A stretch of DNA of 60,649 bases from Candidatus Harrisonbacteria bacterium RIFCSPLOWO2_01_FULL_44_18 (GTDB lineage: Bacteria; Patescibacteriota; Minisyncoccia; UBA6257; WO2-44-18). The position numbers and the translations under genes are program-made. Location: contig MHJJ01000002.1 of the NCBI GenBank assembly GCA_001817915.1, positions 207 to 60,855 of the forward strand, written 5' to 3'. The stretch's first letter is position 1. Every line of letters starts with the position of its first letter. Below are positions 41,419-50,900 of this stretch, piece after piece. The notes beneath the pieces were generated by a model, which did not search any database, had not been told where the DNA came from, and saw only the letters and a program-made list of their open reading frames with translations.

Positions 41419-42453
41419 TCAAAGAGTTTCTGCCGCTTTCAAGACATGCTTTATTAATGTAGCTACGTAGCCCCATTCATTATCGTACCAAGACAAAACC
41501 TTTACCAAATCTCCGTCAATAACTTTAGTATAAGTCAGATCAACAATTGAACCGTAAGGATCGCCGATAATATCGGAAGAAACGATTTGATCTTCGGTTA
41601 CCTTCAAAATTCCTTTCCAGCGCGGATCTTGAGCGGCTTTTTTGAAAATATTATTTATTTCTTCAGCCGAAGTTTTTCGTTTTGCGACAAAAGTAAAATC
41701 GGCAAGAGAGCCGGTTACAATAGGCACACGATAGGCAACCCCATCAAATTTACCTTCCAATTCTTTGACAGCCCGCGTCACTGAAATCGCGGCGCCGGTA
41801 AATGACGGCGATATGTTGACGGCGGAGGCGCGGCCGCGGCGGAAATCTTTTCCTTTGGTCGGGCCGTCAACCAAATTTTGAGTGGCGGTGTAGCCATGAA
41901 CGCTGGCCAAAAAAGCTTTTTTAACGCCAACGGTTTCAGCCATAATCGCCGCGATCGGATGAGTGGCATTAGTTGTGCAAGAACCATTAGAAGTAATTTT
42001 ACAATGTTTGAACTCCTCCTCATTAACACCCAACAAAACAGTCTTGGCATCATCTCGTTCTTCGTCTTTTGCCGGAGCGGTGATTACCGCCCTTTTGGCG
42101 CCGGCGATCAGATGCGCCGATGCTTTTTCAAAAGATTCAAACGCTCCCGTGGATTCCACGGCAATATCAATTTTTAAATTCTTCCAGGGAAGTTTAGCCG
42201 GATCTTTTTCCTGAACAACAACTATTTTTTCCCCATCAACTTTTAATTCGCCGCCAATTCCGCCGGGATCGCGCTTGAACTCCACCGACTTATCATAAGC
42301 GCGGTAAACAGAGTCGTATTTTAGTAAATAAGCGAGGTTTTCAATATCGCCGAGATCGTTTACGGCAACGACATCTAAATCTTTATGGCCGTACGCGGCG
42401 CGAAAAAATAGCCGACCGATTCTGCCGAAACCATTAATTGCTATTCTTGCCAT
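41419..42453 (-). CDS. gap: Glyceraldehyde-3-phosphate dehydrogenase
   Basis: 344 residues. INGFGRIGRLFFRAA is the NAD-binding start, ITSNGSCTTNATHPIAA holds the catalytic Cys, and SWYDNEWGYVATLIKHV is the C-terminal signature. It oxidises glyceraldehyde-3-phosphate. Its ATG overlaps the end of the coiled-coil gene upstream by 13 nt. Confidence 0.96.
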   Translation of the reverse strand: MARIAINGFGRIGRLFFRAAYGHKDLDVVAVNDLGDIENLAYLLKYDSVYRAYDKSVEFKRDPGGIGGELKVDGEKIVVVQEKDPAKLPWKNLKIDIAVESTGAFESFEKASAHLIAGAKRAVITAPAKDEERDDAKTVLLGVNEEEFKHCKITSNGSCTTNATHPIAAIMAETVGVKKAFLASVHGYTATQNLVDGPTKGKDFRRGRASAVNISPSFTGAAISVTRAVKELEGKFDGVAYRVPIVTGSLADFTFVAKRKTSAEEINNIFKKAAQDPRWKGILKVTEDQIVSSDIIGDPYGSIVDLTYTKVIDGDLVKVLSWYDNEWGYVATLIKHVLKAAETL

Positions 42454-42905
42454 GGAAAATGTTTCTTAACTATTAATTTTATCTGAGCGACCTCTTGTTC
42501 GACGCGCTCTAATCGTTCCAAGTCGGCCTTTCCATCCAGCCGGGTTTTTAAATCTTGAATTTCTTCATCGATCTTTGAAAGATAGGCCAGAATTTGATCG
42601 AAATTTTTATCGTATTTTGATTCTAGATTAGAAATTTTTGATTCTAGATTAGAGGTTTTTGATTCCAGATTAGAAATTTTGGAATTCGTCTCTTTCAATT
42701 CGCCAGTCAAAACTCCAAATTTGAAGTTTGTTTCATTCCTGAATTCCTTAAATTCATCGCGAAAGCCCCCGAATTCTTTGGATAAAGCCGCGTTGCCCTC
42801 CAGCACCTGATCAAATTTAGAATTGACATCTTCTAAAACAACTCCGAAATATCTCTCGGCCGCCGACATCTCCTTATTTTTACTGACAATTCTCTTTTTG
42901 GTCAT
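42441..42905 (-). CDS. Coiled-coil protein of unknown function
   Basis: 154 residues from ATG 42905 (the ORF-track start 34 codons upstream overlaps the MFS gene). Nearly all coiled coil with heptad repeats, including SKISNLESKTSNLESKISNL in which a 7-residue unit is coded by near-identical TTTTTGATTCTAGATTAGA copies. TTGTAA, 18 nt, TATAAT lies 10 nt before the ATG. It overlaps gap and would be translated with it. Confidence 0.65.
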   Translation of the reverse strand: MTKKRIVSKNKEMSAAERYFGVVLEDVNSKFDQVLEGNAALSKEFGGFRDEFKEFRNETNFKFGVLTGELKETNSKISNLESKTSNLESKISNLESKYDKNFDQILAYLSKIDEEIQDLKTRLDGKADLERLERVEQEVAQIKLIVKKHFPWQE

Positions 42906-42916
42906 CGTTTCATTTA

Positions 42917-44089
42917 TTATACAATTCTTTGCGGCGTATTTACAAACGTTAATAATCCTATTGACATCAACGCGATGCCGTAAACAAAGGCGGCGGCAGA
43001 ACCCCAAAAAGTCCAGATCGCGCCGCCGGCAAGACCGGCTAAAAGCGAAGAAATGCCGATGGCGGCGTTTAAAAATCCCTGGCCGGTTGCCAATTTTTCA
43101 GCGGCTGCCAACTTGCTTGCCAAGGCCCGCTGAACTCCGTCAGTCATTGCCGAATACAGACCAAAAATTACAAAGCCCGCGACCACTCCGGCCGGACTGT
43201 TAAATCCCGCTAGAACCGCGTAAGCGACAATCGCCGATAAAAAACCGAGAATTAAAACTTTGCGTTCGCCGATTTTATCGGATAAACGGCCGAAGGGAAT
43301 GGCAAAAATCACAAACGAAAGACTATATATAAAATACATTAATGGTATCGCCGCGCCATTGAAATCCATAACTTTCGATTGCAGCAAAACCAAAGAAATC
43401 GGCATAAAACCCAGACCGAAAATAAAAACCGCGAAGATGTAAAACTTAAAGTCGCGGCTAAAGCCTTTGAGCGACAAAGTAAATGGAACACGCGGCAAAG
43501 TTTGCGATTCTTTTTTGGGAATATCTTTGACAAAAACAAAACTCAATATCGCTAAAATGCCGAAGAAAAACCCGACAATGAATAAAGAACGATAATTGCC
43601 TGACAAAATCGGCAACAGAAGAACCGCGGCCAAAGGTCCGAGCGTGCCGCCTATGGTATCCATAGCCCGATGATAGCCAAACGACCTGCCTATTTCTTGT
43701 TTTTCAACCGACTCCGCCAATAGCGCGTCGCGCGGAGAATCTCGCAAACCCTTTCCAACCCGATCAATCGCCCGCAAGAAAAACACGTGCCAGAAATTAG
43801 TTACCAGCGCCAAAACCAAGCGGGTCGCGGTTGACAAAGAATAGCCGAAAACAGATAAAATTTTCCGCTTGCCGATTCGATCGGAAAACCATCCGGCAAA
43901 GATTTTCAAAAAACTAGCGAGCGCGTCGGCAAATCCTTCGAGAAGGCCGACAAAAATCGGCGGCGCGCCCAAAACAATTGTCAAAAACGCCGGCATCACC
44001 GAATAAACCATTTCTGAAGAAAAATCGTTAAATAAACTAACTAACCCAAGAAAAAATACGTTTGGAACTAAACCAAAAATACGACGCAT
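42917..44089 (-). CDS. Major facilitator superfamily transporter
   Basis: 390 residues with 11-12 membrane helices. The loop 2-3 motif GWFSDRIGKRKIL and the second-half copy GRLSDKIGERKVL are the MFS signature. LFNDFSSEMVYSVMPAFL and GLRDSPRDALLAESV resemble a subgroup often annotated as multidrug or unknown MFS proteins. The substrate is unknown. Confidence 0.88.
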   Translation of the reverse strand: MRRIFGLVPNVFFLGLVSLFNDFSSEMVYSVMPAFLTIVLGAPPIFVGLLEGFADALASFLKIFAGWFSDRIGKRKILSVFGYSLSTATRLVLALVTNFWHVFFLRAIDRVGKGLRDSPRDALLAESVEKQEIGRSFGYHRAMDTIGGTLGPLAAVLLLPILSGNYRSLFIVGFFFGILAILSFVFVKDIPKKESQTLPRVPFTLSLKGFSRDFKFYIFAVFIFGLGFMPISLVLLQSKVMDFNGAAIPLMYFIYSLSFVIFAIPFGRLSDKIGERKVLILGFLSAIVAYAVLAGFNSPAGVVAGFVIFGLYSAMTDGVQRALASKLAAAEKLATGQGFLNAAIGISSLLAGLAGGAIWTFWGSAAAFVYGIALMSIGLLTFVNTPQRIV

Positions 44090-44093
44090 ATAA

Positions 44094-44555
44094 TCAGAAT
44101 TCTATCGTGTCGCCTATTTTAATGCCTAATTTTTTAATCGAGCCGGCGTTTATTTCTAAAACTTTATCAACCGGCTGGGGCGGCGTATAAATAGTCAGCG
44201 GCGCGTTGCCGGCGGGCGGAGCATTTTCCGCAAAACCAACAACTTTGTTTTCCTTAATCCAAATAATATCCAGCGGGGAATTCATATCTTTCATCCAAAA
44301 AGAATATTGACCAAGGCTATCAAAAATAAAAAGCATCCCTTCATTTTCTTTTAATTGCTTGTGTCCGGACAATCCCTTAGTTCGAGTAGCCGGCGTATCC
44401 GCAATTTCGACAAAAAATGCCGCATCGCCGATTGTTATTTCTTTCAAATTTCCGCCGCCTTGCTGACCGCCTCTAACATTTATAAATTGCCAAATAACGG
44501 CGGCGCCCACTATAAGCAAAAAAATTCCTAAAGACAATAAAAGTTTTTTAACCAT
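44094..44555 (-). CDS. DUF192 family membrane-anchored protein
   Basis: 153 residues. An N-terminal membrane helix (LLLSLGIFLLIVGAAVIWQF) is followed by the DUF192 domain: TKGLSGHKQLKENEGMLFIF, FWMKDMNSPLDIIWI and VLEINAGSIKKLGIKIGD. The family forms a small beta barrel outside the membrane; function not established. It overlaps the SpoU gene by 8 nt. Confidence 0.88.
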   Translation of the reverse strand: MVKKLLLSLGIFLLIVGAAVIWQFINVRGGQQGGGNLKEITIGDAAFFVEIADTPATRTKGLSGHKQLKENEGMLFIFDSLGQYSFWMKDMNSPLDIIWIKENKVVGFAENAPPAGNAPLTIYTPPQPVDKVLEINAGSIKKLGIKIGDTIEF

Positions 44556-45063
44556 AAATTAACTGAAATGCCACTATCCCAAAAGCAACCGCGACATTAA
44601 GAGATTCCTTTCCGCGACCAATGCGTCGCGGATGGTGAGCTTGTCGAACCACTGCCCCGCGCATAGGTATTTCCAGTATAGCATCCGCGCGCTTTAAGAT
44701 AGACGGGGTAAGCCCCCTTGTTTCACTTCCTAAAATAAGCGCCGCTTTCTTCAGTCTAAGGTCCGACATTCGAAGTTCAAAGTATGGAATCGCTCTTTTG
44801 CTTTGCTCAATTGCTAAAATTTTATAACCTTCTTTTTTGAGTCTATCTATAACACGGCTAGCAGAACTGCATTTTTCCCACGCGACAGTCTTTTCCGCGC
44901 CTAACGAAACCTTAGCAAGTTGAGTCCGAATTTTGCCAAAACGATCGACGGGTTCCGGCGTTATTCCGCAAAGATAAATTTTCTCCACGCCGGCCGCGTC
45001 GGCAGTGCGAAAAATCGAACCGACATTATAAAGGCTGCGTATGTCGCGCAAAATGACTATCAT
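44548..45063 (-). CDS. SpoU/TrmH family RNA 2'-O-methyltransferase with insertion
   Basis: 171 residues. RDIRSLYNVGSIFRTADAAG is motif 1 with the catalytic Arg/Asn, LILGSETRGLTPSILKRAD motif 2, and EIPMRG...SLNVAVAFGIVAF motif 3. The SAM-binding trefoil-knot motif 3 is split by an insertion, AVVRQAHHPRRIGRGKE, coded by the dispersed TTCGACAAGCTCACC palindrome. Whether SAM binding survives is open. The target (tRNA or rRNA) is not clear. Confidence 0.85.
   Translation of the reverse strand: MIVILRDIRSLYNVGSIFRTADAAGVEKIYLCGITPEPVDRFGKIRTQLAKVSLGAEKTVAWEKCSSASRVIDRLKKEGYKILAIEQSKRAIPYFELRMSDLRLKKAALILGSETRGLTPSILKRADAILEIPMRGAVVRQAHHPRRIGRGKESLNVAVAFGIVAFQLIYG
44623..44654. repeat. In-frame dispersed palindrome in the SpoU methyltransferase
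   Basis: GCGTCGCGGATGGTGAGCTT followed by GTCGAACCACTG. Same family as 55-78. It falls between IPM and SLNVA of motif 3. Confidence 0.65.
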
Positions 45064-45107
45064 GGTTAGTTCTTAGTTTTTAGTTCCAATTTATTATATA
45101 CTAAAAT

Positions 45108-45292
45108 AGAAATCCACGGACTTACGCCCGTAGTACTCCGACCCGATTAACGGGTCTTCGTACCTTTCGCCAAATGATGAGATTTGAATATACTCATCAT
45201 TTGGCTGGATTTATATAGTTTCCTCCGTCCCGATTTTCATCGGGACTACGGGCTGCCATTCATCCGCGGCCTGACGGCCGCGGTTTTCTGGT
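45108..45292. other. Series of hairpins in the gap before 45305
   Basis: At least three stems: GCCAAATGATGAG/CTCATCATTTGGC (13 bp), GTCCCGAT/ATCGGGAC and CCGCGGCC/GGCCGCGG. The gap lies between divergent genes. No ORF is supported; it may be a structured leader or repeat debris. Confidence 0.5.
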
Positions 45293-45304
45293 AGAAATTA
45301 TAAA

Positions 45305-45724
45305 ATGTTGCGAATCCTGATTAGTTTAATTTTCGTCGTTATCGCGGCTATCGTCATTTTTTATAAAATGCCGGCCGCGACGAAACAACAAACGATTGAG
45401 GCGGTTTCTGAAATCGTTCCTGATCCGATAAAAGAAAAGATTGAGTCGCTCGTCTCTACTCCGGCGCAGCGACGTTTAAAACTTCTTGAAAAACTGGAAA
45501 CCGCTCTCTCGGAAATAAAAAATAATGTTGCCGAGGATGCCGCGATCAATCCGGAAAATGTCGGAAAAATCATGGATAAAATCGGGGAATCCGAAAAAAT
45601 TATTTCGCAAATTGAAAAAACCAACGAAGAATCAAGCGTAATCAATAAAGTAACAACCGCGGTCATTGATAAAACAACCGGCGTCTTAACAAAAGATGGA
45701 AAAGAAGAAAAAAACTGCTATTGA
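45305..45724 (+). CDS. Membrane-anchored helical protein of unknown function
   Basis: 139 residues. An N-terminal helix (ILISLIFVVIAAIVIFYKM) anchors a soluble helical part of low complexity, with an extended coiled region (LLEKLETALSEIKNNVAEDA). It ends EEKNCY with a lone Cys. No family recognised. The stop overlaps the -35 box of the tRNA promoter. Confidence 0.6.
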   Translation: MLRILISLIFVVIAAIVIFYKMPAATKQQTIEAVSEIVPDPIKEKIESLVSTPAQRRLKLLEKLETALSEIKNNVAEDAAINPENVGKIMDKIGESEKIISQIEKTNEESSVINKVTTAVIDKTTGVLTKDGKEEKNCY

Positions 45725-45748
45725 CTTTTTATGTGGGCATGCTATAAT
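45721..45748 (+). promoter_or_regulatory. tRNA-Met promoter
   Basis: TTGACT, 16 nt, TATAAT, about 16 nt before the tRNA 5' end. Confidence 0.85.
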
Positions 45749-45764
45749 GGATTTTAGAACCTCG

Positions 45765-45839
45765 GGGCCCATAGCTCAACGTCAGAGCAGCGGCCTCATA
45801 AGCCGCAAGATGAGGGTTAAATTCCTTCTGGGCCCACCA
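45765..45839 (+). tRNA. tRNA-Met (CAT anticodon), CCA encoded
   Basis: 75 nt. Acceptor GGGCCCA/TGGGCCC with discriminator A and an encoded CCA. Anticodon stem GCGGC/GCCGC with loop CTCATAA. It could be elongator Met or Ile-2 (after lysidine); the initiator mark (unpaired C1) is absent. The D loop reads AACGTCA rather than AGCGGTA, and the T loop TTAAATT instead of TTCGAAT, so the G19-C56 tertiary pair is replaced by U19-A56 and position 15/48 becomes A15-U48. T-stem GAGGG/CCTTC includes one G-U pair. Confidence 0.93.
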
Positions 45840-45865
45840 CTCCGACCACGGTCGGAGTTTTGCTT
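45840..45865 (+). terminator. tRNA-Met terminator
   Basis: CTCCGACCACGGTCGGAG followed by TTTTGCTTT, starting directly after the CCA. Confidence 0.85.
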
Positions 45866-45867
45866 TA

Positions 45868-45896
45868 AATAGAAAGGCCGCGACTCCGTCGCGGCC
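45868..45896 (-). terminator. Terminator of the 45898-46516 gene
   Basis: GGCCGCGAC, GGA loop, GTCGCGGCC, TTTCTATTT on the minus strand, just after the stop. Confidence 0.82.
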
Positions 45897-45897
45897 C

Positions 45898-46516
45898 CTA
45901 TGTTTGAACCTTGAAACAAAAATTCCTGGCAAGAAATTTCTGCATATCTTCAAAACTAACAAATCCATGCAGCAAAAGGAGGGTGAGTTTTTGACGATAC
46001 GGCTCTAAATCCACAAAATGGCGTTTCCACCAAAAAAACGCTGAACGCGGAGTAATGGCCGTAAACCGAAAGATAAAATTCCTCAACCCAAACTGCTATA
46101 TCTTCCTCATGATTGGTCTTGCCATAGCGGGTCAAAACAGCACCCGAAATACCCTGCCATCTTTCTGAAAAATCACTGCCTGTCCTGTCGAGAAAAAAAT
46201 GGTACGCGTGAGCCGCTTCATGCCATATTACCCAAGGAGATATTTTCGCGTATCTCTTATTGATATGTATGCGGCTGCCTCGACTATTAGATGCGCAATG
46301 CCCTGCCTCCCAAAAGCTAAAGTGCGATGAGTCAGAAATCATTACCGACTTTATGGATTCCTGAACCTGCTTAGGCAAACTGGCTTTTAAGCTGTCGATT
46401 GTAATTGAAGAAAAAAGATTGATATTTAATAAACCCGGATTAATCAGCCTAATCAATAGATACATCCATAAAAACGCGTTAAGTTCGCCGAGCGCCAGAG
46501 CGACGCACCATCCCAC
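45898..46516 (-). pseudogene. HEAAH metallopeptidase-like protein, frameshifted
   Basis: GTG 46516 follows GGGAGGAA by 8 nt. The N-terminus has a signal or anchor helix (LGELNAFLWMYLLIRLI). WHEAAHAYHFFLDRTGSDF is a zincin HExxH motif, and NHEEDIAVWVEEF 30 residues on may give the third ligand. At an A7 tract (46032-46038) the frame shifts. Removing one base joins the first frame to the ORF-track protein 45898-46086, restoring WWKRHFVDLEPYRQKL to a stop in front of a terminator, about 205 residues in total. In the present sequence the first frame instead ends at 45956. A sequencing error, a true mutation or slippage are all possible. Confidence 0.6.
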
Positions 46517-46582
46517 TGTTCGTTCCTCCCGATGAATTTTAGATGAGCTTTCAAAACAATATCAGAGGTTGACAAGTTAAGC

Positions 46583-46608
46583 AACAAAAAAGCCCTCTAT
46601 CGAGGGCT
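46583..46608 (-). terminator. Terminator of the lipoprotein gene
   Basis: AGCCCTCGATAGAGGGCT followed by TTTTTG on the minus strand, about 27 nt after the stop at 46635. Confidence 0.82.
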
Positions 46609-46634
46609 AGAGCCATAGCCCGAGGCTCGCTCCT

Positions 46635-47573
46635 TTAGGGTTCAACTTCTATGCCGGCTGGCATATCATACAGCGCCTCAAGTGTTTCCTTTACAATCAC
46701 CGTTACAAGATCATTATAAATTTCCTGCGTCATCACGCCGCCGTCTTGAGTATAATCAAAAAATCCGAGCGACTGAATCAAGTTATGCTTCAACACCGCG
46801 TAAAAATGGCAGTCAATTTCCTCAAACTCGCCCAACTCTATTACCGCGCTATTGATTTCGTTATCGCCATTGACCTGCCACAGAGCGCCTCCCCACTCCT
46901 GCCAATCGGAATTGCGCCTAATCACAATATGATGATTCGGCGCGTTACCGCCAAAAATAATAAGGTTCGCGGGCCGAATAAACGAATTTAGTTCATCGAA
47001 AATCATCTGAAGCGCGTCCAGATCCACCCGCTCATCGCTCACTCTGACCCTGATGGCTCCATTTCTCCAGCGAGCAGTCCTATTCCCGTAAAACTTGGCG
47101 TTGAAATACCAAACCGGATTCTCTTGAGGCGCCCATAGCTCATCCACATAGGAATAATCGCAATCGGGCGAACCCTCTTCTTCGCTGTCATCACCTCCAT
47201 TATCTCCATCGTTCCCGCCGCTGTCATCGCCATCGCCGCCATTATCAATATCACCACCGTCATCGTTGCCATCATTGCCATCATCCCCGGGCGGTTCATC
47301 AACCACCGGCTCCGGCGGTGAATCATCCGGCGGCGGAACATCGCCTGGCGAAGGATTATCATCTGGCGACGAAATATCGTCAGGCGGAGTAAGATCGTCT
47401 GCCGGAGGAACATCATCCGGCGGAGGGTTAACATCCGGCGGCACCACGTCATCTGGCGGTAAATCGCCACCCTCTTCAAGATATTCCGGCAAATAGTCGC
47501 CGCTTCCGCCGCTACCTCCGCCGCAGCCAACCAACAACGCGCAAGCCGATAACGCAATCACAGCCGTTTTCAT
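46635..47573 (-). CDS. Lipoprotein with Pro/Asp repeats and a degenerate zincin-like domain
   Basis: 312 residues. The signal peptide ends in a lipobox, LLVGC (Cys17). Then about 110 residues of PPDD repeats and Gly/Asp/Asn low complexity form a long acidic stalk, followed by a folded C-terminal domain. VLKHNLIQSLGFFDYTQDGGVMT looks like a matrixin/archaemetzincin active site (HExxHxxGxxD...M) in which Glu and the second His are replaced, so it is probably a pseudo-protease that binds rather than cuts. The Shine-Dalgarno AAAGGAGGTGG, 5 nt before the ATG, is the strongest in the window. Confidence 0.75.
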   Translation of the reverse strand: MKTAVIALSACALLVGCGGGSGGSGDYLPEYLEEGGDLPPDDVVPPDVNPPPDDVPPADDLTPPDDISSPDDNPSPGDVPPPDDSPPEPVVDEPPGDDGNDGNDDGGDIDNGGDGDDSGGNDGDNGGDDSEEEGSPDCDYSYVDELWAPQENPVWYFNAKFYGNRTARWRNGAIRVRVSDERVDLDALQMIFDELNSFIRPANLIIFGGNAPNHHIVIRRNSDWQEWGGALWQVNGDNEINSAVIELGEFEEIDCHFYAVLKHNLIQSLGFFDYTQDGGVMTQEIYNDLVTVIVKETLEALYDMPAGIEVEP

Positions 47574-47890
47574 CTAGCCACCTCCTTTCATATAAATCTC
47601 TGTCGCGACAGAGCAAATTTTATTTCAGAGCGAGGCGCGAGGGCGCCGGTGTGAAAGCTCACTCCAAGCCCGAGCAACGAAGCTATGAATTAAAATTTGC
47701 CTGTCCCGAAGCCTGCCTGCCGGCAGGCAGGGGTTGCGGTTAAAATGCCATTCGGCGTCGTCGCTCCAACTTGAAGTGTATTTACACATCTGCGTCGTCG
47801 CTCCTAGCCGACTGGATATTTTAGCTCGCAACGCGACCGAGAGCTTATATGAAAAGAGGTGGCTGCCACCTCCTTTTCATTATCTGCGCC
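47574..47890 (-). other. Possible structured leader of the lipoprotein gene
   Basis: About 300 nt without a supportable gene. On the minus strand: a hairpin GAAAAGGAGGTGGCAGCCACCTC that hides a second Shine-Dalgarno-like site, two GGAGCGACGACGC copies 40 nt apart, the perfect palindrome CCTGCCTGCCGGCAGGCAGG and CTCTGTCGCGACAGAG just before the lipoprotein Shine-Dalgarno. ORFs 47625-47831 and 47734-48069 look like chance frames. Confidence 0.4.
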
Positions 47891-47994
47891 TTTCAAAGAG
47901 CTACCTTCTGCCTTGCGGATTCACGCAAGTCAAAGTAAAAATAGCACAACAAAAGAAACTTGTAAATGATTGGGTAAATTTGAATGAGCGGCTA

Positions 47995-50900
47995 TTAATT
48001 TCCTGTTTCCTGGAAATAAATTTTCTTATTATAGTTGGCGATGTTGGTAAAATAAGCCGTACCATATAGATCGCGCGTCCCCAACTGATAAAAACCAATG
48101 GTTATGTAATCGCCCTCAGAAAACTCCTGATCGTTAATCACCTCGGCAGTAAATTGAGTATCCTCACTGCTTAATTTAGCCAGCAAAAGCTTACTCATTG
48201 CTAACGAACTGGTTGTGGGGCAATCAGCATTATTAAAAATCGCGCCGCCGACAATTCTCTTATTCGTCCAAGTGCCGTTAAAATCGCACGGATAATAAGA
48301 AAGTTCCAAAAAATTATTAGAGCCGCCCATATCGGCGCCATTTCGATAATCGTCATCCAAAAATGAGTAGTCCGACGGCGGCATTTGGTTTAAAAAGAAA
48401 ATCATGGCGCCGGGAGACGCTATATCCATAAACGGATACTCTGCAAACTCCAAATTCAAAACAGCGGGATTTCCTTCATCAAAATTTCCCCAAGAAATAT
48501 CCGAGATTCCATAGGGCAGCGGGGTATCGGGCACATCGTAGCTAACGCTGGCTGTTTCAGAATAATTGCCGAATTCATCCGCGGCTCGCAGTTCAAAATC
48601 ATAAGTCGCGCCAGGTTCAACTGCCATTTCCGCAAAATCATTGCCAGTAGTAATCACAATTGAATCATATTTAATTTCGTACGTGATTAAATTATCTAAA
48701 GTATCGGAATCAGTGGATTGATCCCAAAAAATTTTTAATAAAGAGGTGCCAGCATCAAACTCAAAATCAATATTGTCTAGTGTGGTCGGTGGCTGATGAA
48801 CCATCGTCGAATCTTGAAAATAGTATTTTGTTTTATCGATTGCCGCTAAACCAAGTCCGTAATTATTCGGTTCATAGCCCGGCCGGTAAACATAAAAAGC
48901 GGCGGTTATATAATCTTGGCCGGCAATCGGACTCGCGGCGGAAAAATTAGAATCATCGACATTCAGCAATAAATGATTATCTTCTAACTCTGGCCAATTT
49001 AAAGCATAACTCGCGTGATTTCCGGCCAGAGAAGAACACTGATCCGCGGTGTCCGGCAAAATCAAAGCCGAACCGGCGGTTTCGTTTTCTGAGCCGAAAC
49101 AGTTTCGGTATTTTACTTTAAAACCATTCGGCGCAATTAACCCCCAACTTTTGTAAGGAAGATTATTGTAGTCAACCCAAAAAAGATCGTCGGTTATCGG
49201 AGCTTCCTGGTTGTAATAAAATACTGCGGTATGCCAATGATTTTCTACTTCTTCATCGGAAACCAGATGCCTTAACTGGATAGGCACAAACGGATATTCT
49301 TCCCAGCTTAGATCAACCAAATACCGCGGTGAATCGCCGCGCGGATCTTGAAACCAAGAAATTGACTCCAGAAAACTAGGAACATTAACAGTAAATTGCG
49401 CGGGGCTTGACGCAAGGCCGTCTTGATCAATCGCAAGAATTTCGTATTTATATTCGCGACCAATCTCGGTGATTTTTTTATTAAAACTCGTATCGGCAGT
49501 TTCCGCGGTAATCGTCGGATTCGCGCCGCTAATGTCTCGCAGTTGATAAGTTACTTCTTCTGCGTCTGCCGATTCTTCCCAATTAAAATTCAGCTCCAAG
49601 GCGCTGGAGCTGAATTCAACATTGAAATCTTCCACGGCGACTGGAGCCGATCGCGGCTCGGGCAAACTTTGAGCATTTTGCGGATTAGACGCCGGTCGAA
49701 ATTCAAAATCATTTTGGTTATTATCGGTATCGCAACCATTACCCAGATATTCACCATCGTTTTGCGCCGAAACACACTCACCGTCTTTATAAACCCGCCT
49801 TTCTAAACTTTGGCCTGTGGGAATTTCTGTCCAACTTAATTCATCCACGACATTTCCACCCGCGTCATAAAGCAACACGGAGTTATTGGTATAAGCAAGA
49901 TTGTTGGAATTGGCGGAATAAACCAAATCTGCCGTCTTAGAACCTTTGTAGTTGGCGTGAGCAATCAAAAAGAAACTTTTGGGAGCAATGCTTCCAGAAA
50001 ACACGGACGAATTAACTAAACTACTTTCGCTTCCGGAATTAGTTTTCTTCTTTAACGACCAGCCAGTTAAGCTAATTGTTTGGTCAGTCGGGTTGTACAA
50101 TTCTACAAACTCATCTTCGGCGCCGTTTTCATTGGTTCCCGCCCGAATCTCGCTCATAACAACGTGGTCGGGCGCGTAATCAAAAAAAGCGCTGGGCGCC
50201 TGATTTGATTGGGCCGCTTGGCAAGAAGTTGAGCGGGCTTTGGGACTCGGACAAATTTGAAGTTCAAAATCATTGGCATTGTTATCGGTATCAACAAAAA
50301 TTTCATTTTGAAATTTTCTTTGGATGCTTTGATTATCGGGCGGCTGCGGGGCGCAACTGCCTTCGCAATCACTTGCCTGCCCCCAGCCAATTTTATCAAC
50401 GACTTCAGCGTTAGGATTCTTAAATTGAATTACATTTGATTCAGTAAGAGTTAAGTTGTCTAGCACAATGTCGGCGCCGTCTAAAGCGTTGCGGGAAATT
50501 ACAAAATAACTGCGAGCATTAATAGTCTTACCATTAAAATACGTATTGGAAACTAATGAGCTAAAACTGCTGCCTGTTTGCGTTTTTCTCTGAAGATACC
50601 AGCCGGTTAAATCAACAGAAAAATCGTTGGGATTATAAAGTTCTATAAACCGGCCGCCGGTTGGGTTAACTTGAACTTCAGTAATAAGTATTTTTGACGG
50701 CGATGATACGCTCTCCTGCGTGGCTTGATTATTTTGGGCGCCGCTATTTTGTGAACTGCCGCCCGATGAAGATCCTCCGCCGCCGCTATAACTATAAGCC
50801 GAGGGCGGTAAAGTGTTTTCTTTTCGAGGAGTCCCCAGGATATTATTTTCGCCATTGCCGAGATAGGTGTGCCAAGAAAAATCAGTAGAACGCTCCATTG

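Noticed and set aside
45729-45968. 79-residue minus-strand ORF
   Set aside because: It runs through the tRNA-Met gene and two terminators.
47266-47496. Gly/Ser-rich plus-strand ORF
   Set aside because: It is the antisense of the PPDD repeat region of the lipoprotein gene.
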